From Trileptium ribeirensis (Eukaryota > Nematoda > Enoplea > Enoplida > Thoracostomopsidae): 64,000 nucleotides of DNA. Location of the stretch: contig JASANE010001479.1 of the NCBI GenBank assembly GCA_030248225.1, positions 28,963 through 92,962 of the forward strand, in the 5' to 3' direction. Shown here in pieces: positions 36,601 through 48,347 of the stretch. The position numbers and the translations under genes were made by a program. Position 1 is the first letter of the stretch. Every line of letters begins with the position of its first letter. The notes under the pieces were generated by a model. The model was not told the DNA's origin. It did not search any database and saw nothing but the letters and a program-made list of their open reading frames with translations.

Positions 36601-39600
36601 TGACGCTGCTGCATTACGCACTTCCCTGGCGTAATGCCCATACGACCCCGGCTATCGTGACTTCAAGAGCGGACCTGACGGGTTTCAATTACTCGAATGT
36701 CTTTTCCCGCACGAATCAGGCCCAAGAAATGACGGAGCTTAGCAAGCCGCAGGAGCGCTTCACAGGATGTGTTCTGATCCTGTCGGACGGGTTGCGCACG
36801 TAGTCTACGAGGTACTACCTTTGAGGTACCCAGGGAGGTTGGCTCCGTCACCTGCTCACAGGCCAAAGAGACCAAACCGCTATTCCCTATCCACGTTTAA
36901 CCCAGGAAGTGTAAAATTCTTTCCAGATTTCTAAAAATGGGTAATTTATTTAGTTTTGTTTTAGCCAGTGGCCCCCACTAGGGTCCGACAAATCCCTAGA
37001 CGTTTAACGTCGGGTCCGCGCGTGTCTATGTTTCCTAATTTGGGCGCTCAGCGTGAGTTTACAATTTTCTGAGTGTGAGTCGCACCAGTCGTACCTATAC
37101 AACAAACGTAATTAACAACTTAATTGTAATCGGCGAGTCACGCTGAGGTTTACTTCTTCGATGCGCGTGTCAAACCTGAACGTGGGTCGTCGATCGGGGT
37201 GACGGATTTCAAACCCCTTCAGTTCCTATCGCTACTATGGGTCAACAAAGCACTTGCACAACTCGAGTCTTCAGTGAGCATTTATTGATGAGTTGCACAG
37301 GAACTTATGGGTACACGGACAGATACATATTGTACGGGCAGATACAATAAGCGATATGTCACAATTATGGCACGCTAATACACAATGAGCAGAGCTTCGA
37401 TTGGGGAGGGTTGCGGAGTCATCGCCTTTTTCACGGAACTCTCACAGCTGAGTCAAAACACGGCGTGTACTGTGAAGCCTGTGCTTACCTTACTCATGAA
37501 AAATAGTGGGTCAAATTAGGATTCAGTACCGGAAGGTGCTACAGTTAGTTATCGATAAAATAAAGGCGCCATCGAGCTAACTATTTACTCGGTACTATGT
37601 TTGCCAACAGGAAGGGTACTCCGACGCACCGATAGGTTCAGGCAAGCGAAAGGCGGAAACGAGGTGGGGTACACAGGGTTGAGCGTGCAACGGGACGTTT
37701 GCGAGTCTTCATCTTGCTCATTCAAATCACAAAACTATAGTACATGATAATCAGTTATTGATACTCGCAGTTACCAGCGATGAGGTTAGCTTATGACAAC
37801 ACAATACAACAATGATACAGCAATACTTATTGATACCATGACAAACTTAAGAAGCGCTCCTCGGTACGACTCCTGAATTCTCTTCTAAAGATGCGAGAAC
37901 GGTATGGTATTCGTTTTGTCCTACTCGCATGCATACATACGTACTTATAGTGACCATACAAGACTTGTTATGGGACATCCAGGTGTGCCGAATAATTTTA
38001 GTCCTTGTTCCCTATTAAATTACTCCACAAACGCAACGGAAGCGAGACCTTAGTTGTACTTAATCTTTGATCTGGGTTACTCCAAGAACAGACGTTTCCA
38101 ATACAGCAACTTGAGTTGTAACAACCGAAAAAGGAACGATCGGGCGGGCTCGTCTTTCGAGCGTCTTTCGAGCAGCTTGCGGGTCCCGGTAGACGGCTGT
38201 TGGGGCGGAATTTTGAGCTTTTCCCAACCTAGTTTTACTGCCAAAAATCAACGTGAGCGTGGTCCTTGACTCATTATATGATCCAAGCATTTGTCTTGAA
38301 TCCGATACGCTAGTGCCGAACGGCAACAGTGCGAGGTCATGAGGCGAATTTGTGATGTCCTTGAGGCGTACAGGCAGAGTCGAACACTATGTCGCAGTGC
38401 CTACAAATTTTCATGAGAACGAGTACTACTGGCTGCGATGACTCGCGGGTCATCGGCACAATCCTAGAGGTGCTAAAATTTGAATTAATTTGGCTTGAAA
38501 AAAGCATCAAAGCAAACCATATTTGGTACTAAAGTTTAACTGATAATTCGGGCAGTTTCTGCTCGGCGAAGCGAGGCAGTAAACGGTGGCCCCGGTTATC
38601 GGGACAACCGTAACCATTTTTCTAACTGTAATTCCCTCGAGCTGCTAGTTTTCGGTTGAGATTTCGCGTTTAACTTCCGTAGGGGCTGGAGAAAACCTAC
38701 GATTCGTGATATCTTCCTAATTTACCAGCCTTTCTCTCTGAAATTTTGCCTGGAAACGGGATTTGACCTTCTATATCGAATTTCTAGGATCGGGTCAACG
38801 GTCCTCACAAAAATCGGTCGGTCGGGCCGAGACCCGATAAACTCGACATCGCGTCTAGCGATATCGTCAATTCTGGTACTCAAGAATGGTTGCCACAACT
38901 AGCAAATTTACCAACTCTGGTAAATTTGATACTTCTTTCACGGTGGCAGCGTATAAGAATTTCGCGACTATGATGCAGTCGTGCTGCCTTGATGTCACTA
39001 TACAGAGCAAGAGGGCTTTGAAGCTGAGCTGTACTAAAGATGTGTACTAAAACTAAAGTACAATCTGGCTATAAACGTGCTTATACAGGAGAGAAAGTCT
39101 GACAATTCTGTGCAAAACCTGAGCGGCTTTTGCGCTGCTCGGGTTCGAAATTTTCATAATTTTTTGAATGAGCCGCGGCTTTGCCGGGCTTACTAGCTCA
39201 AATGGAAGGCCTAACGGGCCTCTATTTATACAGTAAAAATCATCGAAATTCCTGTAGGGGATTTTAAGTTACAACTAAATGAAGTTTTAGGTGCGGGCGG
39301 ACCCCTATTGGGCCGTCGGGTTTGTGATTCCGTCTTGCTAATGCTAAGTTTTAAGGTGGCGTCCGGTGGCGGACATTCCTACGAAGAAACAGCGAAGGTT
39401 CCAATCAAATTCCTGGAGTGGATCTCAAAATATGTTGACTTTAATCTTAATTCTACATTTTTGGTGGGATTGGGCCCCTTCAAGGCCGTCGGGTTTGGGG
39501 TTCCGACTCGAAATCGACATGTTTTTGAATCCTATACGTTAATAGACGGTGCTATAAAGAAACTACTATGGGGTAAATCCTACGATACTCAAATTATCCT

Positions 39601-42600
39601 ATTTTAGTGGGGGCGAGCCCCTTCAGGGTCGTCGGGTTTATGATCCCGAGGTAATATTCGAAGTTTTCAAGCGCTAAAGCAATGACTCAGATCCTCCTCG
39701 AGATCCAGGTAGAATTTTAGCCAGATTGCTGAGGAAAAACACGTCAAATTTTCTACATGGGCGAACTGTCTAGCTTGCAGGGCGATATCTCGATATGTTT
39801 ATTCGCGGTTTAGTACAACTTTTCGCGTACGTATAAGGCCTGCATCAATACTGCATTATTGTCGAAATTTTGGTTGAGTTCCCAGAGAAAATTAATGCAA
39901 AAACACTGATAAATCCCTATCAACAAAGCGTCGAAAACAGATGGACGGCTCGGCGTCCAAAAACCGTAAAACGTATAAACCGCGCAAATAAACTTTGATA
40001 ATGACTGAGTGAAACGTGTGCGTGACCGTGGATGATGCGGAGTTCTAATGATAATTTCCAATCAGGAACGTTTTATTTAACCTCGGTCGGCTCAAACTAA
40101 AGTTTTCAGTCTCGTCTCGACTCAGGGAATCGTGCAAAAGTACTTGGCGCGAGTGTCGCGCTTGTTTGTGTCCAGACTCTTTGACCGTGGGAGGTTCAGC
40201 AGGACTTCGGCTATCTATCTAAACAGTGCGGTCGGGCAACCACGACGACATGCTTGCGGGACTAGCTAGGACGGATATGGCTAACAGGTAAATCGGAGTA
40301 TGGACAGGGGATCCATGGAGGTTCTTTAGGCTTACCGCTACTCCATGTGTGCTACACAGTCCTACCGTGGCTATTCATCTCGTCTACTTCGCTGCGGTCT
40401 CAAGGCTACCCCATGAACCCCTGTCCACAGTTACATCCACGACTCTTTGACTCGACGTCCATCCCATCGCAACATCCAATCGGGGAAACCATAGAGCAAA
40501 AATCAAATCAAGAAAGCGAAAACCATAACCATAATAATAATAATAAGCGTCGGAGTCGGTCTGCAAAACGACCGAATTCCACGCTGCCGAAGTCGTACTG
40601 AACTCTCTCTTGTTTGTGCAGTTCTGCTTTTATACTCGATTTCAAAAATTTGAAATTTTAAATTTAGTGACCGTTAAAGTGCTTATTCAGCACTTTTGGT
40701 CCGATTTCTGATTTAATATTGTCCAATTAAACAAACAGTCTTATCGGCCAAATTCCCATCATATTTTCGGAAATTTCGAGCCGATTTTATTATAAAATCT
40801 TATATAAATTAGTTGATTTACGACCTTGTTTATAATAAAGTCTTGTATAAAATTCCTAAGCTTAATGCTAACCTTCCAGAAATTTCTACGCAAAATAAAG
40901 CTAAGCTTTAAATTATAAAATAAACTATATGCCTTATATTAAATTTATATGAAGTTTATTTGTCCGCTAATAAGAAACACATTTTATCTGCTTTGCGGCT
41001 CTGTCTTTGGTGGTCCAGACGGCATTCCGTGCAAGACGTTGGTACAGATCTCGAACTTTAAAATAAACTTATATATTAACCTTAATACTAACTTTATATT
41101 CACTGATAAGCGCTGCCAGAAGGTTCTTATACAAAACGGCCACGTCCATATAATTTTCGTATAAAACTTATACATTGTAAATCAGTACGTTGTTTACTTA
41201 AATATTAACGAACATAAACAAAGTTCCAGCTAACCTTCGTTATATTACTTTATTAAAAGTGGATACCAAGTCGGAATCAAAGTTCATATACGAACTGCCG
41301 GTCTAACAAAGAAAAGTTTAGCACGACGTGTACGCCAAATTTCCGAACAACTATAATATAAATTTATTTTAACTTTTATATTGGCACCAGCTGATAAGAG
41401 ATGTTAATATTAAAATTTAGAGTTGTATGCGAAGTTTGTACGAACGACGATTAATACCAACTTATATAAACTTTATATACAAATATATATGTATCTACAA
41501 TATACACATATATACCTATATGCATGTATGCATACCTATATACGGGATTGGGGTTAGACGACGCGTTTTATGGTAAACAAAAGAAAAGAAAAACGAAGGC
41601 AAGGCGTAAAAAGAGGGTGGGGGTCTTTGGGCAATGGCCGGGGTGCCTGACAAGACTCGGATTCGGACTCAGCTAGTCCGTCCGAGGAAAACAATATGTA
41701 ACAGGACCGCATTCGGTCTACCGGGGGAAAATGAGCTCTTGGGGGAGGGTCCATGCCAAATTTTCCTCCGGGTAGGGTGTTTAAACGGTGACCTTGGGTT
41801 CGGGGTTCACTTTTCTGGGGAGTTTTATATATTTTTGGGTTCGTCTCGGCACGGGGAATTCAATGAGGGGTGACACGCCTGTCGGAGCATTACTTTTGAA
41901 ACCTTCATATGGGGTATCGAAAAGTGGGCACAGCGGGACCGGTCCGTGCTTAAATTAAAGCCGCGGGTCTGTGGATTATAACGATGCCACGTATATAATT
42001 CTGCGTTCAATATTCGTCGAATTACTTAGTTAATTGTATTCTACCTGCTTACGTATATATTAATTCATCTCTAAGTCCGTGGATCCTGGTCGGATTTCCA
42101 CGAAACCGGTCTCATTCGAAAGACCGTACAATTTCCTATAAGAAATATGAAGTACTAAATTTTGAAATTCCCAACGGTTCCGGAGTTATGGGCCGGAGAC
42201 GATACTTTCGGTACCAAATTTTCATAAATTTCATTTTTGGTTTCTTATCTCAGCCAGCGAGATTGAACGCTGGTAGATCATATTTCGTAAGGTTTTACAA
42301 ATTACTAGTGTCGTAATATGAATTGAACACTGGGAAATTTATATATCGAATTTTATCTTATAGTTTTCAGGGTATTCCCTCAGCTGCAGTTCGCTTTCGA
42401 GCGAGCTGCCACATTTCTGTGGTCCTCATTCGTGAGGACGGTCGTGACGGGTGTCCGTCGCGGCCAATCTTTCCAAGGACGATCTGTAACAAGTTTCATG
42501 GTCCTACCGTTCGGGGTAGGCTATTCCTACACAGGTATTTATGCTGGGCTCAGCGAGGAGTCGTACCGTCCTAAAATTCTCGACAAATCGAGTATGGCAA

Positions 42601-42760
42601 GAGCTCGCCATACTGACGTTCTGCTCCTTTACAAGATCAGTTTGCGTGCGTAAAATCCCTAAAATTCCTCCTAAAAACATGCCAAATAGGTTACATACTA
42701 TCAACCGTACTTCCAACCTGAAAGTTACAAAATACAACGAAATATGACACAACAGCGCAC
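36601..42760. other. Non-coding left part of the retroelement block
   Basis: No convincing ORF. Starts with the hairpin attacgcacttccctggcgtaat. At 39295-39640 the phrase gggccgtcgggtttgtgatt recurs three times with variants. At 40780-41200 ttataaaat/cttatataaa phrases recur, and 41460-41535 is TA/CA-rich simple sequence. Confidence 0.45.
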
Positions 42761-42764
42761 ATGA

Positions 42765-43210
42765 GATCATGGTAAAACGCAGGCGCTTTTACGGCCTGAT
42801 CAACCCGATAAAAGTACAATTATAACACGACATGATCATACACAATAGTATACAATGATAACAATAGGGCGGCGCTTTTATGGCCTCGTACAATTACAAT
42901 GAACGGTATGAATATATACTACAACTATACATAACAGGTTAACAATTTATGTCCCAATCAATTTGCTGGATTTTGTACCTGAAAACATGTATGAGCAACA
43001 ACATCGATTCCATGGTATACAATCATATGATGCGATTATGGTAATATATTAAAAACGTGCCTTTATGGCCATCAAAAGTATAACAAGAGCAACGATCATG
43101 ATACGTAATTCAAATACATATAGCAATGATGCCTTTATGGCCAATGATAGTATAGAAAAATAATGCAAATGCCAATATATGTATCAAGGCGTGCCATCGG
43201 GGCACTACAA
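42765..43210. repeat. Diverged ~100-120-bp repeats
   Basis: Four copies of the word (g/t)cctttatggcc or cttttacggcc spaced about 95-160 bp apart, each followed by tacaat/acaacg-rich sequence. Confidence 0.5.
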
Positions 43211-43814
43211 TCAATATGTATATAGACGGATACAAATATCTGTATGTACGGTTACGATCCCTTAACGATTATCCGTCCCTGAAATAGCAATATCGATACC
43301 CATCTTCATCAAAACGATGTCGGCGGTGCAGGCCGAAATACTGAAAATATAAGTTGGTTACATAGCGGGACTCTTGAGCCTAACTACTCCGTTTACCTAT
43401 GTATATATACCTGATGCCATTGAATCTGTTTCAATTACGTACATATATACCTTGATTTCGATTCCGTTTCAGTGATTTACGTATGTACCTGATGATTTCT
43501 GACTTGTTATAATTATGTACTTATAGAGCTATATTGATCTCGCGAATCATTTCAATTGCTGGTTTACTTATATATCGTGGTTCAAGGTTTGTGCCAGTTA
43601 GGCAGTCTACATATGAGGTGACAACAGGGCTTTATGTTCGATGGGTATATATAGAGGAACTCAATATACATATATTCGCTTGCGCCAAGAGGCGATTACT
43701 TGGTTCTGCTTACATAAATGTACGTATTGTAATGCGACGGTGGGTTCCTCACCCTTTTGGGGCTATTCCCGTCCGATGTCCCAGTTTGGGGAGACTCTGG
43801 GGGCTGAATTCGGA

Positions 43815-44165
43815 AAAGTTGGCCACTATACACGTGGTCATGATTATTGGGGAACTCAACTAAATGTTGACCATTACACTATGGACAGGATTTTTTGGTA
43901 CTCGGAAAAATGTTGTCCATTACACTGTGGACGGGATTTTTGGTACTCGGAAAAATGTTGACCATTACACTGTGGACGGGATTTTTGGTATCCGGAAAAA
44001 TGTTGTCCATTATACTGTGGACATAATTATTGGTGGTCGAAAAAATGTTGACCATTGCACTGTAGTCAGATTTATTTTTGTTCGAAAAAATGTTGACCAT
44101 TGGGGTGTGGTCGAGATTATGAGTTTTCGCTAAAAGTTTGCCATTAAGCTGTGGTCAGGATTATC
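43815..44165. repeat. 45-bp minisatellite, 7-8 copies
   Basis: Unit aaaaatgttgaccattacac + tgtggacgggatttttggtactcgg. Because 45 is a multiple of three, several frames stay open on both strands, giving 15-residue peptide repeats that are artefacts. Confidence 0.9.
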
Positions 44166-44418
44166 CACCTCGTAACGATCCGTAAGGATCTGTTACATCT
44201 CTTAATTTTTAAAGGGAAAATTATTTCACTTTTTACTTGGGGTGGGAAGATTAAGTACGAGTTCTAAGGGTAGTTTTGTCGGATATTTAGGTTCGTTTCG
44301 GGTGTTTTAGGTAGCTGTTTGTGTTCTCACGGTTACTTTTCGTACGGCTGTTTTTTACTTGGTTTCGACGGATGTTTCTGTCTTTGGTTCATCTAGTTTG
44401 TTGAACGTAGGGGCTTCA

Positions 44419-44435
44419 CTACCCCTTCTTTTCTC
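44419..44435 (-). promoter_or_regulatory. Candidate polypurine tract
   Basis: Minus strand gagaaaagaaggggtag followed at once by TG (44418-44417), as expected at the start of a 3' LTR. Lies 1.66 kb after the NADAR stop codon. Confidence 0.4.
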
Positions 44436-46091
44436 GGTAAAATCGGGCTCACTGGAGTCATGAGCCCTACAAAAATGAGCACCAACGTACCCTGTCCTCC
44501 ACAGTCGCTAAAGGCGACATATGTACAATTACTAATAAATAATAATAAATTAGCAAAAATATTGTACAATCTAAAATTGACTTCGCTTAGGGCTTTATAT
44601 ATGGGGATTTCCGAGCAGCGGTTTACGGGGTTTCATTTGACTGCTGGCTGTATTAAAATTGTGGAATAAAACTAAATATTATATTTACGGGCGTTCGATC
44701 GGTCTATTTTCTTTGGTCCACTTTAATATGTGGTTTCTTCTAAAACTTTTCTTGGTACATTTTGCTGGTTTTTTGTAAAAGTTCCTCGGGTTTCTTATAA
44801 AATTTCCAACGAAATCCTAACGGTCTTTATGATCTTCTCTTAATTTTTAAAGGGAAATTATTTGACCTAATACGTGGGGTTGGAATATTCTCCGGGGAAT
44901 TTTTGGTGTGTTCTAAACAGGATCGAGACAAGTCGATCCTTCAAAGATTACTGTGCGTATTTTAATTTGGAGGTTCAAATTGCCATATTTTGCATAACCA
45001 TGATACAAATAATAATCACAGTCAAAATATTACGACAATTATCACGATGACTTGTCCTAAATTTCTAAGAAAGTGGTTGAAACTTTGCTTATTAAATTTA
45101 CCACTGTTGGTGATAAGTACTTTTACTGTATTTGTAGAGTATCCATAAGCTGAAAATATCAAGATTTCGGGAACTTTCACAGACTAGTTATATTTTCAGG
45201 GCGTTTGCGCTGTTTTGCCCGTGACAGTCACGGCTGCGGGGAGACAAACTCAAGGTGCTATTCAAGATAGATTAAAAGGCTATTCTGCCGGGGCTATCGT
45301 TTTGGTTTTAGAGAGGAAAGTATCAACATTCGGACGGCTCTTTTCTTGTGGTTTCTTTGACGTTTCCTGGGTTTTTTCTGTGCATTTTTCGTAGGAAGAA
45401 ACAGGGCTCCCGTGAGGGAAGCCGTGCAAAAGTTGAGAACAATTGGAGATGGATCGTCTTCTTCTTTCACGACGTACCGCGTGTCGACCTCACCGCAAAT
45501 GAGCATTTGGACGATTTGAAGTAGTAAAAGCTCAAATTATTAAGTTTACGCCGGTTACTGATAAGAGCTTTTACTGTGTAACGTTGCTCTTACAAGCGGC
45601 ATTAAAGCTAAAGTTTTAACAAATTTTGGGAAAAGTTTATTAGAAATACTTTCGGTGGGATTGGGGAAGAGAGGGTTCCACTGGGATTAGGGCTTTAGGG
45701 ACCCTGTTGTCAGGAGTCCAAGCGATACTGAGGAAATAAATATATCGGGCATGTTGCAGAACTTGCAAGTCCTTACATTCTAAGCTTGAAAATTACCAAA
45801 ATTTAACTTTATTTCGTCCTTGCGTCCTCGCTAATCTGAATTCTTGCACCAAATTTTGGGTATCCGATTTTCCTCTAACCATGCTCTGCATACAAGTACG
45901 CGTAATATCAAGGCACAATAGCAATATATCCATACCGATACAGAACATTCATTTATCAATACAATGCATTCATAAACAGCCCACATTCCAATAAACGTAA
46001 TTATTATATACTTCAAGTAGTAGTGAACAGGCTGTTTCGATTTACTTCCATGTGTTCATCCTCCAAAATCCTAATCTGTATTCTAACAAAT

Positions 46092-47261
46092 TTAGTATTT
46101 TCTCTGTAACTGATCTTCCAACCAACGGCTTAAATCGTCAGCGAAATGCTCATTAATTACTGGTTCCCAATTTTCATTTACACTGCGTTTTGTACAGTCC
46201 CATGCGTTAGTTGATTGCAATTCCGAAGAAAACGACGGCATTCTTACTTTGCTTAGCATGTGGGGCTTATTTTGTTGAAATTCGGCGTAGGCCTCCTGAA
46301 ATTCAGTCGACCAAGCCGTCATGTCCGATACGAAATTCCAATACGGTGGGGGTGGCGTTACAATAGCAGTTGCAGGGTCTGCTAGCAGATGATCAAAGGT
46401 ACATAGATAATGTCTCAATCGCCGTACAACATGGCGAGGAGAGTCCAACGGGTGCTTTTCCCAGGTCTTCTTTCGCAAGGCAGATAAATATCCGCCTACT
46501 ATGACGATAGCTTGAGTTTGTGGGGTTGCCAAACAAACGGCCATTCGGATAAGGAATTCCATACTTGCTTTTGGCAAACTATGGACGAAATAATCAGGTC
46601 TTTCGTTAAGTTTTAACAACGAGGCGGCGGTAGCATCGCCGAGGATTATTGTTGTGGGCCATGAGACGATTCCGCTTTTGTGGAAGGTGCGAATTTCTTG
46701 CAATAATCGTCCCATCACATTGTGACAATTCCTTGGGCGGCGGCCCATTTTAAAATCGTGAGGTCCAACATCGATGCCCCAGAAGCTATCGGAAGCATTA
46801 GCTTCCAGAAGCTGTGCTTCTCCTGTGGATAACAGGCTATAGTTCAAGGTGGGCAGGTCAAACTTAGGCAATAATACGGTTCTCATTAGATGAGGCAGGA
46901 CGGGGCGAAGAAGTTGGGCATTTACCTCGTCCAAAAATTGTTGTTTATTCCTTCGGGCAATGGATTTGACATCTCGAGCTCCTAATCGAAGATCTTTGAT
47001 ATCTTGTCGGGCTTGATCCTCGTTAAAAAGATAGGTAACGAGTAATTGATATCCTTGTTCGGTGGAGTTGTATTCGATGGGATAATGTTGAATCGTTTGA
47101 TCGAGGGCGGCCATGTTCGACAACATAGGCCAACGAGTGCCTTTGGAAAGAAAGATTTCGATCGGCTTCGAATAGTCGATGAAATAATACGGCATGGAAA
47201 CGGAATTCTCATGCGATTTATTGATATCGGCACATCGCTTCGGTCCTTTGAGATAATTCAT
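46092..47261 (-). CDS. NADAR (YbiA-like) domain protein with C-terminal SGNH-like region
   Basis: 389 residues, intact. Residues ~35-192 match NADAR/YbiA (DUF1768): FLSKGTRWPMLSN, YNSTEQGYQ (the family's Y.S.E..YQ), VKSIARRNKQ, LLPKFD, LLSTGEAQLLEANASDSFWG (L..TG...L.E....FWG) and NVMGRLLQEIR (N.LG.LL..IR). NADAR proteins are glycosidases or binders acting on ADP-ribose-type or modified nucleobase substrates. Residues ~203-389 show ILGDATAAS, VIVGGYLS, VTPPPPYW and HFADDLSRW, spaced like blocks of SGNH/GDSL hydrolases, but the nucleophile Ser is not at its usual place, so this is tentative. It lies downstream of an integrase tail in the same strand and is the best-preserved ORF of the element. 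Confidence 0.8.
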   Translation of the reverse strand: MNYLKGPKRCADINKSHENSVSMPYYFIDYSKPIEIFLSKGTRWPMLSNMAALDQTIQHYPIEYNSTEQGYQLLVTYLFNEDQARQDIKDLRLGARDVKSIARRNKQQFLDEVNAQLLRPVLPHLMRTVLLPKFDLPTLNYSLLSTGEAQLLEANASDSFWGIDVGPHDFKMGRRPRNCHNVMGRLLQEIRTFHKSGIVSWPTTIILGDATAASLLKLNERPDYFVHSLPKASMEFLIRMAVCLATPQTQAIVIVGGYLSALRKKTWEKHPLDSPRHVVRRLRHYLCTFDHLLADPATAIVTPPPPYWNFVSDMTAWSTEFQEAYAEFQQNKPHMLSKVRMPSFSSELQSTNAWDCTKRSVNENWEPVINEHFADDLSRWLEDQLQRKY

Positions 47262-47289
47262 CTAGAATTTAAATACTTCGTCATTACTG

Positions 47290-47520
47290 ACGGTTCTTCA
47301 GGGCGATTTTAAGTCGGAGCTCGAGGTTCGTATCGGGCTTAGTATCATTTGTGCTCGGTCAGGACGGCTATCGCCGTCCTCGACGGGGCGGCGGTCGCGG
47401 TGTTTGAACGGTCTGAAGTCCGAGGTCTTCAGGGCGTAGCGGTCTACGTCCCCAGGGGTAGTTAGGAATTCTTTCTGGGTGGTGTCTAATGATATATTCA
47501 GCACCAGGTTGATCCATAAA
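47290..47520 (-). other. Arg/Pro-rich open stretch between two ORFs
   Basis: One frame gives PGAEYIIRHHPERIPNYPWG and a PRPPPRRGRR run; another is open for 68 codons. It probably belonged to the AT-hook or NADAR ORF before frameshifts. Confidence 0.35.
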
Positions 47521-47522
47521 GT

Positions 47523-48347
47523 TTAAATAAGGTGAATGCATTGTTCGACTGCTTGCTTGTCTACTGGCAGGGTCGACTCGTGTCGGTGGTCGGACGGGGA
47601 AAGCTTGCCTTCGACCAGCACGGTCCTCGTTAGGTCGCTGGGCATCCTACGAAAGGCTTCAGCGGTCGGAATTGTATCGGGTGGTTGCCAACGGCGTTCA
47701 TGGGCTTGTCTATGCGGCATTTCACGGCGATTGGTTGGTATATCCTGTCCTTGGACAGGTTCACTCCTTCTAGTTACAGGTATTGGGTATTTCTGACTGA
47801 CATTATCTTTCTGCGACATAATCGGTTTGCGTAAACTATAAGCTTTAGGGCCCATTTTAGGTATCATTGACGATCCAGCTCTGGTCCAAGTAACATTAGT
47901 TGCGGTTTGCGTATGCCTAAGGGCGACACTACTTGCGATTACTTGTTTAACATTATTAATAGTGCGCGGTTTTGCGTGTGTGTCACGTTGCGATGCAGGT
48001 TCTTGCCTGCGCGTATGACTGCGTTGCGGCGAAGCGGTTGGGGTAGGTTCATCATCACTGAGTACTCGTGCTATTCCTTGTCTAATTCTATTTAATTCAG
48101 TTTCTGATTCTTCTGATGCACTTTCAATTACTACTGTTTGCTTTCGAGGACGACCTCGGCGGGTCTTAGTAATTGTCTCCTCCAAGAGTGGTTGTACCTG
48201 TTCATATAAGTGACGTGCGGTCTCTGGTGCAGGTGTTGTGCTTCCTGCGAAGTGTTCCAATAATTCAGTGGTAGCTTGAGAACTACACTCAGTTCCTTCT
48301 AGTGTTCTATGCCTTCGTTCCTCTTCCTCAGCTAAGAAGTCTTGAGA
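47523..48347 (-). CDS. AT-hook retroelement protein
   Basis: Opens directly after a TAG at 48350-48348 and overlaps the previous ORF by 16 nt in another frame, so it may be reached by frameshifting. It has no obvious ATG at its start. Begins with an acidic Glu/Arg stretch. RRGRPRKQ, a canonical AT-hook core, lies near 48145. A Ser/Glu patch (ESASEESE) and basic, Gln-rich sequence follow. Likely a nucleic-acid-binding protein. About 270 residues. Confidence 0.55.
   Translation of the reverse strand, partial: SQDFLAEEEERRHRTLEGTECSSQATTELLEHFAGSTTPAPETARHLYEQVQPLLEETITKTRRGRPRKQTVVIESASEESETELNRIRQGIARVLSDDEPTPTASPQRSHTRRQEPASQRDTHAKPRTINNVKQVIASSVALRHTQTATNVTWTRAGSSMIPKMGPKAYSLRKPIMSQKDNVSQKYPIPVTRRSEPVQGQDIPTNRREMPHRQAHERRWQPPDTIPTAEAFRRMPSDLTRTVLVEGKLSPSDHRHESTLPVDKQAVEQCIHLI

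Noticed and set aside
43864..44133. Open frames on both strands with 15-residue peptide repeats
   Set aside because: Product of a 45-bp minisatellite; no other coding evidence.
47536..47796. Plus-strand frames under the retroelement ORFs (also 47046-47312, 47907-48095)
   Set aside because: Shadows of the longer minus-strand ORFs.
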